Shown piece by piece: positions 11,508-23,247 of a stretch of 64,000 bases of DNA. A model generated the notes under the pieces. It was not told the DNA's origin and did not search any database. It was given only the letters and a program-made list of their open reading frames with translations. The stretch is taken from the NCBI RefSeq assembly GCF_016545825.1, contig NC_052614.1:27863669-27927668 (forward strand), in the 5' to 3' direction. Origin of the DNA: Eucalyptus grandis. Its lineage: Eukaryota > Streptophyta > Magnoliopsida > Myrtales > Myrtaceae. Numbering within the stretch: position 1 is the first letter of the stretch; every line of letters begins with the position of its first letter. A program made the position numbers and the translations under genes.

Positions 11508-14500
11508 TCAGTTGATTGGGCAACCATCAACCTCTATGCCTTTAGCTGTTGGGCACGCTGCTAGTTCACAGTGTTCTCCATTTGTTCCCCACCAAGTAAT
11601 GCTTTTATTCTCCATGCCCACTGAAAAGTATAAAAGCACGGCCATGAATGCCGTTCCCGCGTCTAGGGCTGCCGAGAGGACATAGTTGTATCTCTGCCAC
11701 CACTGCTTTCGATATCGGAAGACGAAGAAATTGAATATTGTTCCAACTAGAACCCAAGCATTGTAGTTTAATGGTGTAGCTGGTGGCATCATTCCTGTCG
11801 CCCCTAATAAGACTGGAAGATTAATCAGAGGAATCCAAGATTGCTTGGGAAACGCCTTGTGTAATAGCCATACTATGATCGGTCCTATTGCACCTCCAAG
11901 GAAAAACCAGTTTATTTCTCGATAGTTACCGAGTGCTCCAAAGATCCGTCTAGGTCCAGCCAACCCCCATATGACAGAGGCATCAAAGAAAACCCGGTCA
12001 CTTGGACAGGTCCAGGGACTATCCGAGGGAAGGAGATCATCTTGGCATATGTTGGTGACAGAGTTCAGCAGCCACCATGCCACTGCAATGTTGACGGTTC
12101 CAGCAAGAATTGTACCTATCAACTGTGATGACACAAGGATAGAATACTAAGGTCATTTCGAAATTACTAGATGCTACGATTACTTAATTAATGAGTAGTA
12201 ACAAGAGGGAGGATATTTGACAATTAAGTCTATTAAGATTCGATTGCTAGCTTTAGCATATGTGTCATTTCAGGAGATCCAAATTATGCACTATGATTTA
12301 CTCGCGTCTATGATTTCTGTGAGTATTTCTTTTTTGTAAGTGCCTAGGATGTTGATCTTGCTTTGGATGATATATGATGCTGCGATGAGCCACTTGCTTG
12401 CTCGAAAATGCCAACAGCTTCATCTTAGTTCTGTTGGAAAATGGAAAGGTTAGCTTAAATCTTTGAACATATAAAGTAGTGTTTTATATTTGACAGTTCT
12501 TCACTCAGAATAGTCTTTCTGGAACAGTCAAAAGAGTTACCCCACAGATAGGGGATCTCTAACTATAGTAATGTATATTGTAAATACTCTCCTATCATGG
12601 TTCAGTCACTTTTTCATCAGGTTTGATGAACATATTAACACTTTTAAAACAGCAAGGAAATCAACCTATTTGTTTCTCGTGTTATTTTCCTCCAATTTAT
12701 TTTTATAAATGTGATGCCTAAAACTTATGGACAAATATATGTTACTGGTAGTTAGTAATTATATATAGGTTGTCCACATCAGTAGCACTAGATAAGTCGA
12801 TTGATCTATATTGAGTTTGGTTGGCTTACTTTTAGAACAGTTGAAAACAGTATCAAATGTTTAGGAGCAATAAAAAGTACCTGAACTAAGAACATTGATC
12901 TTGGAGGTATCTTCATGTAGTGTCCCAGCTTAAAATCACTGAGAAAGAAAACAGCCTGAACCATGCTGATGTATCCATATGTTTTGAAGCAAACATTTGC
13001 TATAGGTCTTCCTGGTAATATGATGCCCATTAGGTATTCTGTGATTACATTTAATCCCGGTGTCTGTGGATAGAAAGAGATCATTGTTGAGTATAATATG
13101 TCTTCTTACGTGGCAATTAAGTGAAGCATAAATGTTATATAACTCTCGATTCATACCTGATTTGTTGTGGCAGTGATGATACTAATGGGAAGGGTGAATA
13201 CAAATGCAAGGGCACTAGCAAAGAGAAGCCCCCACCATGGTAATTGGACCTGATCATTCATGAGGATGCATAGAAGAAGAGATACAACCAGAATTACAAC
13301 GAGCAACAAATGAAACCACCATGAGGGTATGTCTTTGTATCTCCTCATCAATTTTGTATGGATATCCGCCTTCCCTTTATGAGAAGCACGATAGCGCTCG
13401 TAGATTTCTCTGTTATAATGTAATATTACCTCAGTGTCCGTATGTCTCATGAATTCAACAGAATAAAGTACTTAACATGAATAATAAAGTCATTCTTCAG
13501 TATCTAGTTGTTGCATCTCTGTGTTATAACTATAAAGATACCCTCGGTTCACATAAAAGTTATTTGAAGCTTTGAGTTCAAATTCTTCCAAGGTTTCATT
13601 TTAAGACCTTTACAACCTTGCCCCGGTTCTCTTTCCACATGCTGCTTGATGCCCCTATCAAGTACTCAAGATAAATTTGTCTAAATGAACGTATTGAGGT
13701 GAGAAGACAGTACCTGCCGTAGAAGAAGGCCACGTGAGTTAGTGTTGATGCAATGGTGGCAAAACCAAAGCCATAGGTGAGAGCAAAGAATGCGCTTAAA
13801 TGAATTCGACCTTGCTCCTCATACTTTGGGATGTCCAACTCGAACTTGTCATTTACAATTGCTGTTATCTTGTACCTTTGACCTTGCGCTGTGAACAACT
13901 GGGAGGAGAAAATGGGGAATCTATTTGCACTATATAAGTTAAACCCCCAATAGGCTGTGGGGATTACAACATAGACTATAAATGTGTATCCCGCGAAAAC
14001 ATTGACTGTGGCAAATAAGGGGGAGATTAAAGGGCTGCCCAGGTAGGACGAGACCACTGTCCAGTCGAGCGTCAAGGCTCCAACTCCAAGGCCTTTCATA
14101 CCTGAACCGATCTGTTGGGCGGTGACTGAGTTGGAGAATGCCCAGCAGACCCATGATATATTGCTGACGGTGGAAAAGAGGTATCCGGGGACAACATACC
14201 ATGAGAAGCTGCAGATCAGTGCAATGAGGAAGAATTTTGCCCGTGACATGTGCTTTTCGTCCCTCTCATGTAAAGCCCTGCATCAATTATGATCTACTTC
14301 AGGTTGAGCATTTATTATCTATATAAAATGCAAAATGTGGATATTTCAGGGCAGTTGTGAAAGAGCATATTATTTTGTGAATGCATCCGTTCGATTGACA
14401 ATAATTGAAGGACAAGGCGATCTACTTTCTATATTTGTATATTGAATCCTCTGAAACCATTTAGATCCTGAAGACAAATGATAGTTTGCTGTTTATAAAG

Positions 14501-17500
14501 ATGTTTGATGCAACAGAGAAGGCTTTGGTTGTCTCTGCAGCGAGTTGAGACCATCTGTGTGCTACAATACGCGACTCAGTTCTCGAATAGAAAGGATTTA
14601 CGCTTTTATCCGATCCTAAAGTAGGGGATGAAAGAGAGCGGATGGTACTATCTGTATTTCCATTAGTTTCGTGGCTAAGACGGTTGGGGTTTGTCCTCGG
14701 AACACGGGGCACTTTGGAGCGTCATTCTAGTTTGGCGGGAGCTAACTGGTGCACGTTGTTCCACCCAAATTCAAGGGACCAGAAGCAGCAAAAAGTAGAA
14801 ATAGCAAATGGGTCTGCAGTTTTGATTGAGAAGCTCCTGGCTTTATTGCAGTTTTTCCCGAATCTCTTAGTGTTGGGGTGTGAATACACTGAGATATTAC
14901 TGGGGGAATATACTCGTGTAGCCTCAGTTTCCACACCAAGTGACATGGTTTTGTGGGTCCCTGGTGCCTATAAAAAAAACCACCACTAGGTAGAGAGAGA
15001 GAGAGAGAGATGGGGTTTACTCAATCCAGTAAACTTAAACATATTATGACGTCCAAAAGCTTATGGTCTATGTTGATGGCATGGCATATCCCACTATTTT
15101 GGGCCCGAGAGAGAGAGAGAGAGAGAGAGAGATGGGCTGGTTATACTGCATGTGACCCACATGTTCAAGTTGCAGCGATAGGTCAAAGGATTCGAGTAGA
15201 AAACAAAACAGTGATGAGGTCGTCCTCCAACTTTAACGCCTAGACTTATGGCAAGCAGGCATCTTAGGACGTCCTAATCTAAAGCTAGAACTATCAAATA
15301 AGTGAGTTGAATCATAAATGACCCACTCAAATCGACTCATTTAATCCGTTTATAATTCATTTATTATAGTGCAAATTTGTTTATTCATAACCAACCCAAC
15401 CATTTCCAACACATATTCGACTTATTTAACTAACTTAAGAAATGTTTTTTTATTATTATTTAAATGATATTGCTAAAAAAATTTAAGCAATACAAATTTA
15501 GTGGACAATTTTATATATATTTTTTTAAATAATCTTTCGTTTGTTTCTTAAATATTTTCCAATAAGTTTTTTTTTTTTAGGAAAATAACAATATTTTTTT
15601 TTAATTTTACCTAAAATTTCAAAATAAATTAGAAAATATTTTTTTCCGTTTGGTATGAAAAATATGATTAAATTTTCCTCCCAGACTCCTTATAGTATTT
15701 CTTCTTTAAAAAAAAACAAATTTTTGATTTTTTTTTAAAATAGAATTTTTAATTATTTTTTCTTCTTCTTTGGCCGATGTCGGCCATGATGATAGTCGGC
15801 AACCAGCCACAGGTAAGCTCGAGCTTGCTCGACGCTAGCGAGGCCTTGGCCTTTGCCAAATTGGCGAGATTGAGCTCACTCAACCTTAGCGAGCTCAAGG
15901 CTTAGATTCGGCGAGGTCAAGTCTCGCTTGCCCCATCACCAACTAAGGAAGGGGGAAGAATAAAGAAAAAAAGAAAAGAAAAAAATGAAATATAAAAAAG
16001 AATTATAATTTCGATTTTTATAAAGTTAAAGAGGGAAAGAGAGTGTGAGGCTTGGGTAAAAATGGGTTCTAAGTCCAACCCATTTAAGACCCGCTTATCT
16101 TAAGTTTTCAATTTTTAAATGCATTTAACTAGTCTCTTTAAATTTAAGTAACCTATATATGATCCACTTATGATTTAAAGGGGTCATGTATGGGTTTAAA
16201 GACTTGTTTTGACACCTCTATCTTAAGCTATAGATCGTGGCAACTGCTCACGATAACATGTCCATTTCCATGATATGGTTTTGGGACTCGAGTGACCTTG
16301 GAATTGTGGGCGGAGAAAAAAGAGAAAGTTGAAGCTCTCATTGATTCATTTCCAAGTTGGTATAGTAACTTATGTTGGGTATGTCTCTATCTAAGTTTTG
16401 AGTTCAAATCTTTTCTGGCCTCAATTGCCTCCCCAATTAAATTCCACATTTAGTATTAGACCCCCAAAAAAAAAAAAAAAAAGAGAGACCAGACTAAGAT
16501 AAGAGAGAGTGATCACCATCATCTAACAGTTTAAACTTTTAGTTAGAGTGAATGGCAAATATAAAATATTTAAATATTGAACTACGCCTTCATTTAATAA
16601 CTTAAATTTTTAGAACAATTAACATGGGTTATCAAAAATCTGACAGCTATCTTGCCATTAGCAACTCCATGGAATTCTAACTCCCATAAGTCGTATCTCC
16701 TTCCGTTTTCACGTGAATTCTGGTAAGCGAGCGAGTGAGGGGTGGCAAAAGTTTGGTAATTTACCGGAACAAGGAGACCTGGACGAGGTTAGCAGGCCAC
16801 CACATGTGGGCTGGTTCCACTACGTACTTCCTCAGCAGCCCTGCCCATCCGTATCCCAACACCTGTATATAACCAAAATCCAACCGTTAACAGGGTTCAC
16901 CACCCATAGCTCCACTTCATGAGTTACTATCTTGACTCTCTACATCTAAGTTTCACAATCGACCCTAGTCTTCAACTGCTGTGTCGTTCAAACTGTTCTT
17001 AGGGAGCAACATATACCGCGGGTTCCTCAGGATATGTTTAGTTGTTTGAACCTTCACTTCGAAGGGCGCAAAGAAATGAATGCAACCAATGAAAGTATGC
17101 ATCGAGTTGCAACATTTATGACAGTCATAAGCTAAATCGTCGAACGTCTTTCTTGTCTCGACTACTTCGTTGCAAAGGGCGAGAAAGAGACTAGAATATC
17201 GAACGAGTACGACTCGACTAGTCAATGAAAGATTTATTTTTAGGGATTTCGAAAAAAGTGAACGAATGCATGGACTTCACCTTCCGTCAAGAAAAAAAGA
17301 ATGGACTTTACCTGCGTCGTGATGATGAGAAGCCACCCGGCACGGAAGGAAATGCGCCGGTGATAAAACGCCTTGATGATGTTCACTATCCTGACGCCAT
17401 AAGCCGACACGGCGGCATTGGCAAATATGGAGATGAGCACGTGCTCCTTCATGTTGAAGGGTCCCGGGTTGAGCGAGAAGAGCCGGGGGCCGAGCCCGGG

Positions 17501-17827
17501 GATCCGGAACTTGGCCTCGGGCAGCATAGCAGCCATGAACCGGCCAATGGGGAGGGTGGCGACCACGACGGTGATCTGGGTGATGAAGAGGGGCTCAGTG
17601 CGGTAGGAGAAGAACTGGTTGAGGAATGAGAGGAGGGCACACGAGAGGAGGCCCAAGAACCACATGCGGAAAGTCCAGACAGGCAAGGTCGGGTCGTCAG
17701 TGTTGGGCACAGTGAGGTGGACCTCCTCGATGGGCGAGAGGTCGTCCTCATCGACAGCGCCATCGAGTTCGAATGGTTTGGCGACGGCGGCAGTGGCTAG
17801 CGGCGGTGGTTGCTCCGGTGTGCCCAT
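11508..17827 (-). CDS. Oligopeptide transporter (OPT family, PT clade), gene 2
   Basis: Exons in gene order: 17312-17827, 16765-16862, 13714-14277, 13157-13409, 12881-13063, 11508-12122. Exons 2-6 have exactly the lengths seen in gene 1 and all junctions are GT/AG in phase; the product is 742 codons. The NPG motif in exon 1 and the KIPPR motif in exon 5 are present, as are the C-terminal Cys-containing tail and the hydrophobic segments of a multi-pass proton-coupled peptide transporter. Just after the NPG region it reads [10 protein letters not shown], lacking the Gly of FANAG in the paralogs and one residue shorter than gene 1; nearby GVGIV is GVRIV. A further upstream in-frame ATG exists (near 17911), but the paralogs support 17827. 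Intron 2 carries a MULE-like element and a second insertion. Likely functional. Confidence 0.92.
15288..16221. mobile_element. MULE-like TIR element in intron 2 of OPT gene 2
   Basis: The insertion splits the word CTAAAGCTATAGATCG that is continuous in gene 3 (39020). It is flanked by a 9-bp near-perfect repeat, CTAAAGCTA (15279-15287) and CTTAAGCTA (16222-16230). The termini are related inverted repeats (AGAACTATCAAATAAGT against AGAGGTGTCAAAACAAG in reverse). The core holds GC-richer GGCCGA/GGCGAG motifs. It shares termini, subterminal GACCCACTCA/AACCCATTT words and core with 23248-24464 in opposite orientation. A 9-bp duplication fits Mutator-like elements; no transposase is present. Confidence 0.75.
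16394..16646. mobile_element. Retroposon-like insertion in intron 2 of OPT gene 2
   Basis: Gene 3 reads GTCTCTGTCTATGCTATCTTGCC continuously in two halves, while gene 2 has about 250 extra bases between GTCTCTATCT and GCTATCTTGCC. The insert has a GAGTTCAAATC word resembling a pol III B box near 16400 and an A18 run near 16468. SINE origin is possible but no clear target duplication was found. Confidence 0.35.
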
Positions 17828-17898
17828 GATTGCAGCAAGTCTGCTTTGAGAGGGAGAGGAAGGTGGTGGGGGGTGATAAATGTCTCGAGTAGGTCTGG

Positions 17899-17905
17899 TT
17901 TTATA
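17899..17905 (-). promoter_or_regulatory. TATA box of OPT gene 2
   Basis: The minus strand reads TATAAAA about 72 bases before the ATG at 17827. Sequence and position match the TATA box of gene 1. Gene 3 lacks it at the matching position. Confidence 0.6.
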
Positions 17906-18640
17906 CTTCAATGCATGGTGTTTCGTCCTTTGACTTTTGGTGTGCGGAGGTGGAAAAATTCCTGATTCTTCTATATATATTTCACTTATGTATTTATATA
18001 TTTATATTGATATATATAAGGCCGACAATAACACTTATATTTAAAGAAATTTAAAAAAACACATGTATTCACCGTGAATCCATAAGTTTGATGATCATTT
18101 TAAAGATAATTATGAATTTCTCTCAAAATAATTATATAAGTTTGATGATCGTTTTAACGACTGCGCGTGCATATCTCATTTTAATTGAGCACATCTCAAT
18201 CAATACTTTAGATGAACTCGTGTGTTTTTTGTCCAATGTATTACGTTTTCAAGCCACGCGAGAATCAGCACAATTCTCGAAATCGATTCCCATATAGATT
18301 ATTGAATTCATGGTTCATGTACCGATCTTATCCCCATCCCCATGTTTGCGGCGTGAGTACGAATGCCTCACCATTCAATACTTTCGCTGCTATCTAGCAG
18401 TAGTTTTGTCCCAGGTTGCCGACCGTTGACTTCCCTGAACTGCCGGCTCTTCTAGCTGGACTTTGACCAGCCGCCTGGACCCAAAAAATATTAGGTGGTC
18501 CCGGATGGCAAAGTCAGCAGGCTCTCGGACCACTCACGAGTCACCACGTGGAGTAATGTTCCACAGAAAAAGGGAGTCAGCAGAGTTGAAATAAGCGGGG
18601 CCCCCCCGAAGAAGAGGAGGAAAAAATCAGAGAGGCGGTA
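17906..18640. repeat. OPT gene 2 upstream region, shared with gene 3
   Basis: The stretch up to about 18480 matches 40410-41345 upstream of gene 3, including an AT-rich TATATTTATAT zone and the GCCTCACCATTCAAT...TTGACTTC words. Similarity stops near 18480, so the copies diverge by insertion or rearrangement there. No gene is visible. Confidence 0.6.
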
Positions 18641-19712
18641 ATTACAATGGACGATCGGGAGAAAGGCATTGGAATAATATTGACCGCCCATCAGCATCAG
18701 TTAACGGCTGTCAAAAACCGCGACATCGCAACCAATCCAACGGCTCCACCAGTCAACCACAAGGGCACCAAACTCCAATTCCCGAAACTGCCCCGGAGAA
18801 GCGAGGGCATTCCCGTCACTTCACCCGAGCCACACCACTACCTCCCCATCTGTTTCTTTTTCAATTATTTTTTTGCCCTCCCCACTTTCCCACCAGAAAA
18901 ATAAGTTATGCAAAGCTGGTCGTCAAGACTCAAGTCCCAAAGTCGTCGACCGGCTAAACTCCCGCATTCAAGGGCTCTTCTTTTCAATTCTTGAACAATC
19001 GATCCGGACATTTAATTCACCCCTCTTCTATGCTTCGCTTGATTTGATACGGTTTTGCTTCTCGGTGCTTTTATCCAAAATAATCTCATCCATTTCTTTT
19101 CGCAGAACGAGACTCTGTGTTTTCTCTGCCTTTATGGCTATAGAAAAAAATGAAAATGTCTATATACTAATGGGCAATTCCTTATGTTTTCAGTGATCTT
19201 GAGTGGTTCTTGTTTCGTTTGAAAATTGCTTGCCATGGCTGTGTTTATTGTGGTTCTAATGTTCATATTATTGCAAACTGATGATGATCTGGGTTGTAGG
19301 AATGCCTTTTCAAATTTTGAAGAGCTGGTTGAGAGCATCGGAATCGAAATGCCCTCAAATAATCTAGGTTATAACCTTTCATGGCCGAACTTGTCATTTT
19401 GTTAATGAATTGGGCTTTCCTTAGATGAATACGGACCCATTATGCCTATTCGCATGTTCTCTTTGAGAACACTTTGAGCCCTGATGATCTTCTGTGTGAT
19501 GCAATTCTTCTGAATCTTTGGTAGTTTGGATATCATTGTTTTGCACTACTTCTGATTGATTCATTACTTCCCCTTCCATTTAGTGTCCTTTTATCAAGGA
19601 ATGGATTGCGTTGTTGATTTCAGTTTCTAAATTGTATCTTTGCAGGTCGGTCATCTGAACAGCGGTATCATGCAAACAATGGTTTTTTTGGCTAGAGAAG
19701 GTGCAAAAAAGG
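18641..19712 (+). other. Unassigned stretch before the SINE, possibly 5' part of the decayed gene downstream
   Basis: I find no exon that I can name. The sequence from about 18870 to 19200 has the pyrimidine-rich look of a plant 5' untranslated region, and a TTTGCAG acceptor-like word at about 19640 precedes a short open stretch. It may be the promoter and first exons of the BAH-agenet pseudogene, but nothing proves it. Confidence 0.25.
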
Positions 19713-19723
19713 CTAGATATTGG

Positions 19724-19980
19724 ACCCACTGGTGGGCAGCTGTGTTGGTTGGGCGTTCTCTCATTCATCGTTGAGGTTGAGGGTTCGAACTCCTGCGTTG
19801 TCAATACACATCTTAAGTGGGGGGCCATGATGGGGGGTCCTGTGCTAGCCTCCCCCGAGATTTTACGTCTAAATAGTGGCTTGTGACGACGTCCGACGGT
19901 GCCACCGAGCATCGGAGGGTGGTGTGACCCCGTAAGGGAGTCTCCGGCGGTTCCTCGATTACCAAAAAAAGAAAAAAAAA
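19724..19980 (+). mobile_element. tRNA-derived SINE
   Basis: The 257-bp element is flanked by the 11-bp direct repeat CTAGAYATTGG (19713-19723 and 19981-19991, one difference). It has an internal pol III promoter: GTTGGTTGGGCG as A box and GGGTTCGAACTCC as B box (about 19789). It ends in an A-rich tail. These are the three standard marks of a SINE. It may lie inside an exon or intron of the old BAH-agenet gene. Confidence 0.85.
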
Positions 19981-19991
19981 CTAGACATTGG

Positions 19992-20724
19992 TTTCCCTAG
20001 GGTTTGTACCCATCATCGCTCTTAACATATTTTCTATCTTGTGATCTTTTTCCTTAAACTGATACTTTTGGATCTATGGTAAATAATTTTGTGCCGTTCC
20101 AATTGGACTTGTAATTTATTTGGAACTTTTTTTTTTTGTTTCACTTTTGTATAATTGAGTTTGTTGACCTGAGTATATCCTATATTTTAGCCTTTTACCA
20201 TTCTTATGCGATTTGGGAATTAAGGGCCTTAGTATTGCCAAATAGCTTTAATGTTCCATTTTCTTTCGGGTTTTCTGTGAGACGTCCTTATAAGTACAGC
20301 ATCATAAGACCGATGTAAAACTTTCTGAAAAGTTTATGATTTGACAGGATTCAGAGCGAAAATGATGGGAGATTCCAGTTTTTCGGTTGCTTGATGTGGT
20401 GTTCGTTCGCAGTTATGAGCACTTAACTGTCTATTTATTCTCCTTTGTTGTTGCTCTGCTTAATTATTTATTGCTTCCACAATTCTTTTCCCCAGTTCGG
20501 GATTCTTTGACTGCGAAACTGGGTCATTCTTCCAAGGAGATCCAGTGGGTATGCTCGGCAAGGACGTGCTTAAAAAAAAAAAAAAAAAAAAAGGCGGATG
20601 CACTTTCCTTATTTTCTCCGTAGATGCGTCAAAGTCTCTGTAAGTTCTATTTTGATCTCGGTTTCCTTTTCTTCATCCTTTCCCTTTGTTTGGCATGAAT
20701 ATCTCACTGTTTCTTACTATATTC
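19992..20724. other. Unassigned AT-rich stretch
   Basis: Nothing can be named here. There is an A20 run near 20572. The spacing is compatible with introns of the BAH-agenet pseudogene that starts to be recognisable at about 20725. Confidence 0.3.
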
Positions 20725-21400
20725 TCAATAATTTCAAGTTCAAGACTTTGTATACGTTCTTGCCGAAGAGGATAAACAACTGGTTGCTTACTTAAACGAT
20801 ATGTTTGAGATTTCCAAGGGCAATAGGATGGTTTTAGTACAATGGTTTCACAAAAGTGATGAAGTGGGGATTCATTTGCCTCGCGATTTTTATGACAAAG
20901 AGATTTTCTTTTCTCTGTCTTCAAGATCTCAACATTGAATGTATAGATGGGTTGGCTACTGTCCTCAGTCCCCCGCATTTCGAGAAATATATGAATGAGG
21001 CTTGCAATCTTCGTTGGAAATATTTGTTTGCCACAACCTCTTCCAAGAAGATGACGTCAAGCCTTTTGACATTACTCAAGTTGAAGGTTACTGGGATCAG
21101 GATGTCCTGAAACGTATGAATCCTTTTCCTCTACCAAAACCTCCTTGAAGATCTCGGCCAAGTGAACTTCCACGAGATGTGAAATGCAATGTTGATGAAG
21201 ATGGTGGGATCAGACCTAGAAAGAAGTGACGCTATGTGAATGAAAGTGATAAAGTTGAGATGCATAGTTTGAAACAAGGGTCTGAGCATAAAATTGTGAA
21301 GAATGACCCTCCACATCATTTGATTGTAGGTTCTGAAGTCGAGGCTATCTCAAGACAGTGGCCATCGAATAACCTTACACATGTGAATTTACGAGCACAT
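20725..21400 (+). pseudogene. BAH-agenet domain protein pseudogene fragment
   Basis: In one frame the DNA reads DFVYVLAEEDK, then MVLVQWFHKSDEVGIHLP, then FYDKEIFFSL; after a shift it continues CLQDLNIECIDGLATVL and HFEKYMNEA. These are the core of a bromo-adjacent homology (BAH) domain of the plant type. A second shift leads to KPFDITQVEGYWDQDVLK, the usual end of the domain. At 21320-21360 GSEVEAIS followed by shifted QDSGHR resembles the start of an agenet domain. Plant proteins of this type read histone marks in the nucleus. At least three frame shifts, an in-frame stop after KPP and loss of the rest of the agenet part show it is dead. Boundaries are approximate. Confidence 0.7.
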
Positions 21401-21927
21401 AGGCTTTACCTTATCAGAAGGGATCTAATGGGCAGAAGCAAAATGACACGAAATCAAATATCAGGATTAGTTCAATGACAATAGGCATAGAACATCAAAG
21501 CTTGACATCACTTAACCACTAAAACTGAATTCATGGAAACAAATATACAAAAATAGATTGGCTAAACCATCACCCAATTCACCCCTAGATTGACAAACAG
21601 TTAAAACTATTCAAAGAAACTATCAAGCTTAAAACTATTCAAAGAAACTATCAAGCTTACTTCCAGTTATCTATCCAGGAATAGATTGACGAATGTTAGT
21701 GAACTCTTTAAATAATTCAGACTGGGAAACATTGTCTTCTTCAGTTGCAATGTCCATCCCTAAGTGCGTCTCCGTGTGAGGGACGTGTGAGGGACAAGCT
21801 GAGAAACAACCACGGCAAATAAGGTTAAGAATTTTTTAGTGCAAATGGAAGCAAAGAAAAGAAACTACGTTAGGGTATAGGAAATTCCAATATGCAATCC
21901 AAAAAACTATAATCAAATTAGTACTAA
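21401..21927. other. Intergenic, nothing recognised
   Basis: The stretch is AT-rich without coding signal. A short direct repeat, AACTATTCAAAGAAACTATCAA..., occurs twice in tandem near 21605-21650 with a period of about 26 bases. Confidence 0.4.
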
Positions 21928-21936
21928 TTGAAAAGA

Positions 21937-22821
21937 GGGCCAATCCCCCCCAAAAAAAAAAAAAAAAAAAAAAAAACTTTAGATCCAATCCAAAATTTGC
22001 TCTGAATTTTTTTTATCTCCTAAAAAATCCCAAACTTTAGGTCCAGTTCAAATCTACCCTAAACTTTTTTTTTGTCTAAAAAACCACAAACTTTAGCTTT
22101 AGTCCCAAATCTATCCCGAACTTTTCTTTTATCTTAGAAAAAACCCCAAACTTTAAGTCAAATCCCCCCAACTTTTTTGTCAAAAAGAAAATCACCAATT
22201 TTTACTCTAATCCTTAATATACTCCCATTAGCCCTCTCGTCCAAAAGTCACGGTTTTTAGTCCCTAATTTTTATATCCCATAACGGTTTTATTGTAAAGA
22301 TAATTTTTCATGTCGTATTGTCAATGTGTATTTGTTATTGATGCGGAAATACCATATTAAGTTAGGAATACATGATAGATTTGATAATAGATTAAAAATT
22401 TATGATTTTTTTATATAAATTGAGAGTAAAATCCCGAATTGGTACACTCGTCAACTATTATATGTCATATAACTTAGCAATTTAACAATAAAATTTAACG
22501 AAAACTAACAAAAGGTAAAATTATTATAGGTGTACTAGTTTAGGATTTTTGGTAGTCAAAAATTTAACTTGAAGTAAATTTGTCACATGTATACCGGTTT
22601 TGATTTTTTCAATGTCAAAAAATTACTTTAGATAAATTTATCACATGTGTACCAGTTAGAGATTTTTGATGGTATTAACCCATTTTTTAGATAAAATAAA
22701 GTTCAAAACATATTTTGGGATTGGACCTAAAGTTTAGATTTTCTTTAAACAAAAATATTTGGGGCAATTTTGGGACTAAACCTAAAGTTTGAGACTTTTT
22801 TTTTTTTTGTGGAATTGACCC
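21937..22821. mobile_element. 885-bp TIR element (MITE, Mutator-like by target duplication)
   Basis: The element starts GGGCCAATCCCCCC and ends GGAATTGACCC, and is flanked by TTGAAAAGA (21928-21936 and 22822-22830), a perfect 9-bp repeat that can be read as 10 bp. The two arms are long inverted repeats made of a degenerate word of about 50 bp, CAAACTTTAGGTCCAATCC...TTTTTATCTAAAAAA, repeated several times. It has no coding capacity. Confidence 0.75.
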
Positions 22822-22830
22822 TTGAAAAGA

Positions 22831-23238
22831 GTGGCCATTGTCAACCTCAACTCATTCAAAAAAAAAAAAAAAAAAAAAACTCGAACCCCAACTTTGTCTA
22901 TGGCATTAAAAAACTCTTATTGTAGAAATCAATGGATCCTACAACCAATATTGATGACATCCATTCATCATACTTCATTTCTAACTAATAATAAGCAAGA
23001 ATCATTTCTTACATTACAATCGGACCATGAGAAGAACAAGCCTGTCGTGATAAGTTGAGATAAACAAGAGATTCCTCTCATAGCACAAAAGGAAGGAGAG
23101 GCTAAACCACCCTTGCTACAACTTCATTCAACCAATCACTACAAATGAATCAACCAAGTCTCACTTAAATAACCCAATTGAGATTTTCCCAAAATAAATA
23201 AGTTATCTGATACATAGTCCAATAGAGTTTTGGCAGCA
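22831..23238. other. Intergenic spacer between two TIR elements
   Basis: No gene is recognised. It has an A21 run near 22860. Short open frames here are not supported by any family resemblance. Confidence 0.35.
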
Positions 23239-23247
23239 ACTTGCATC

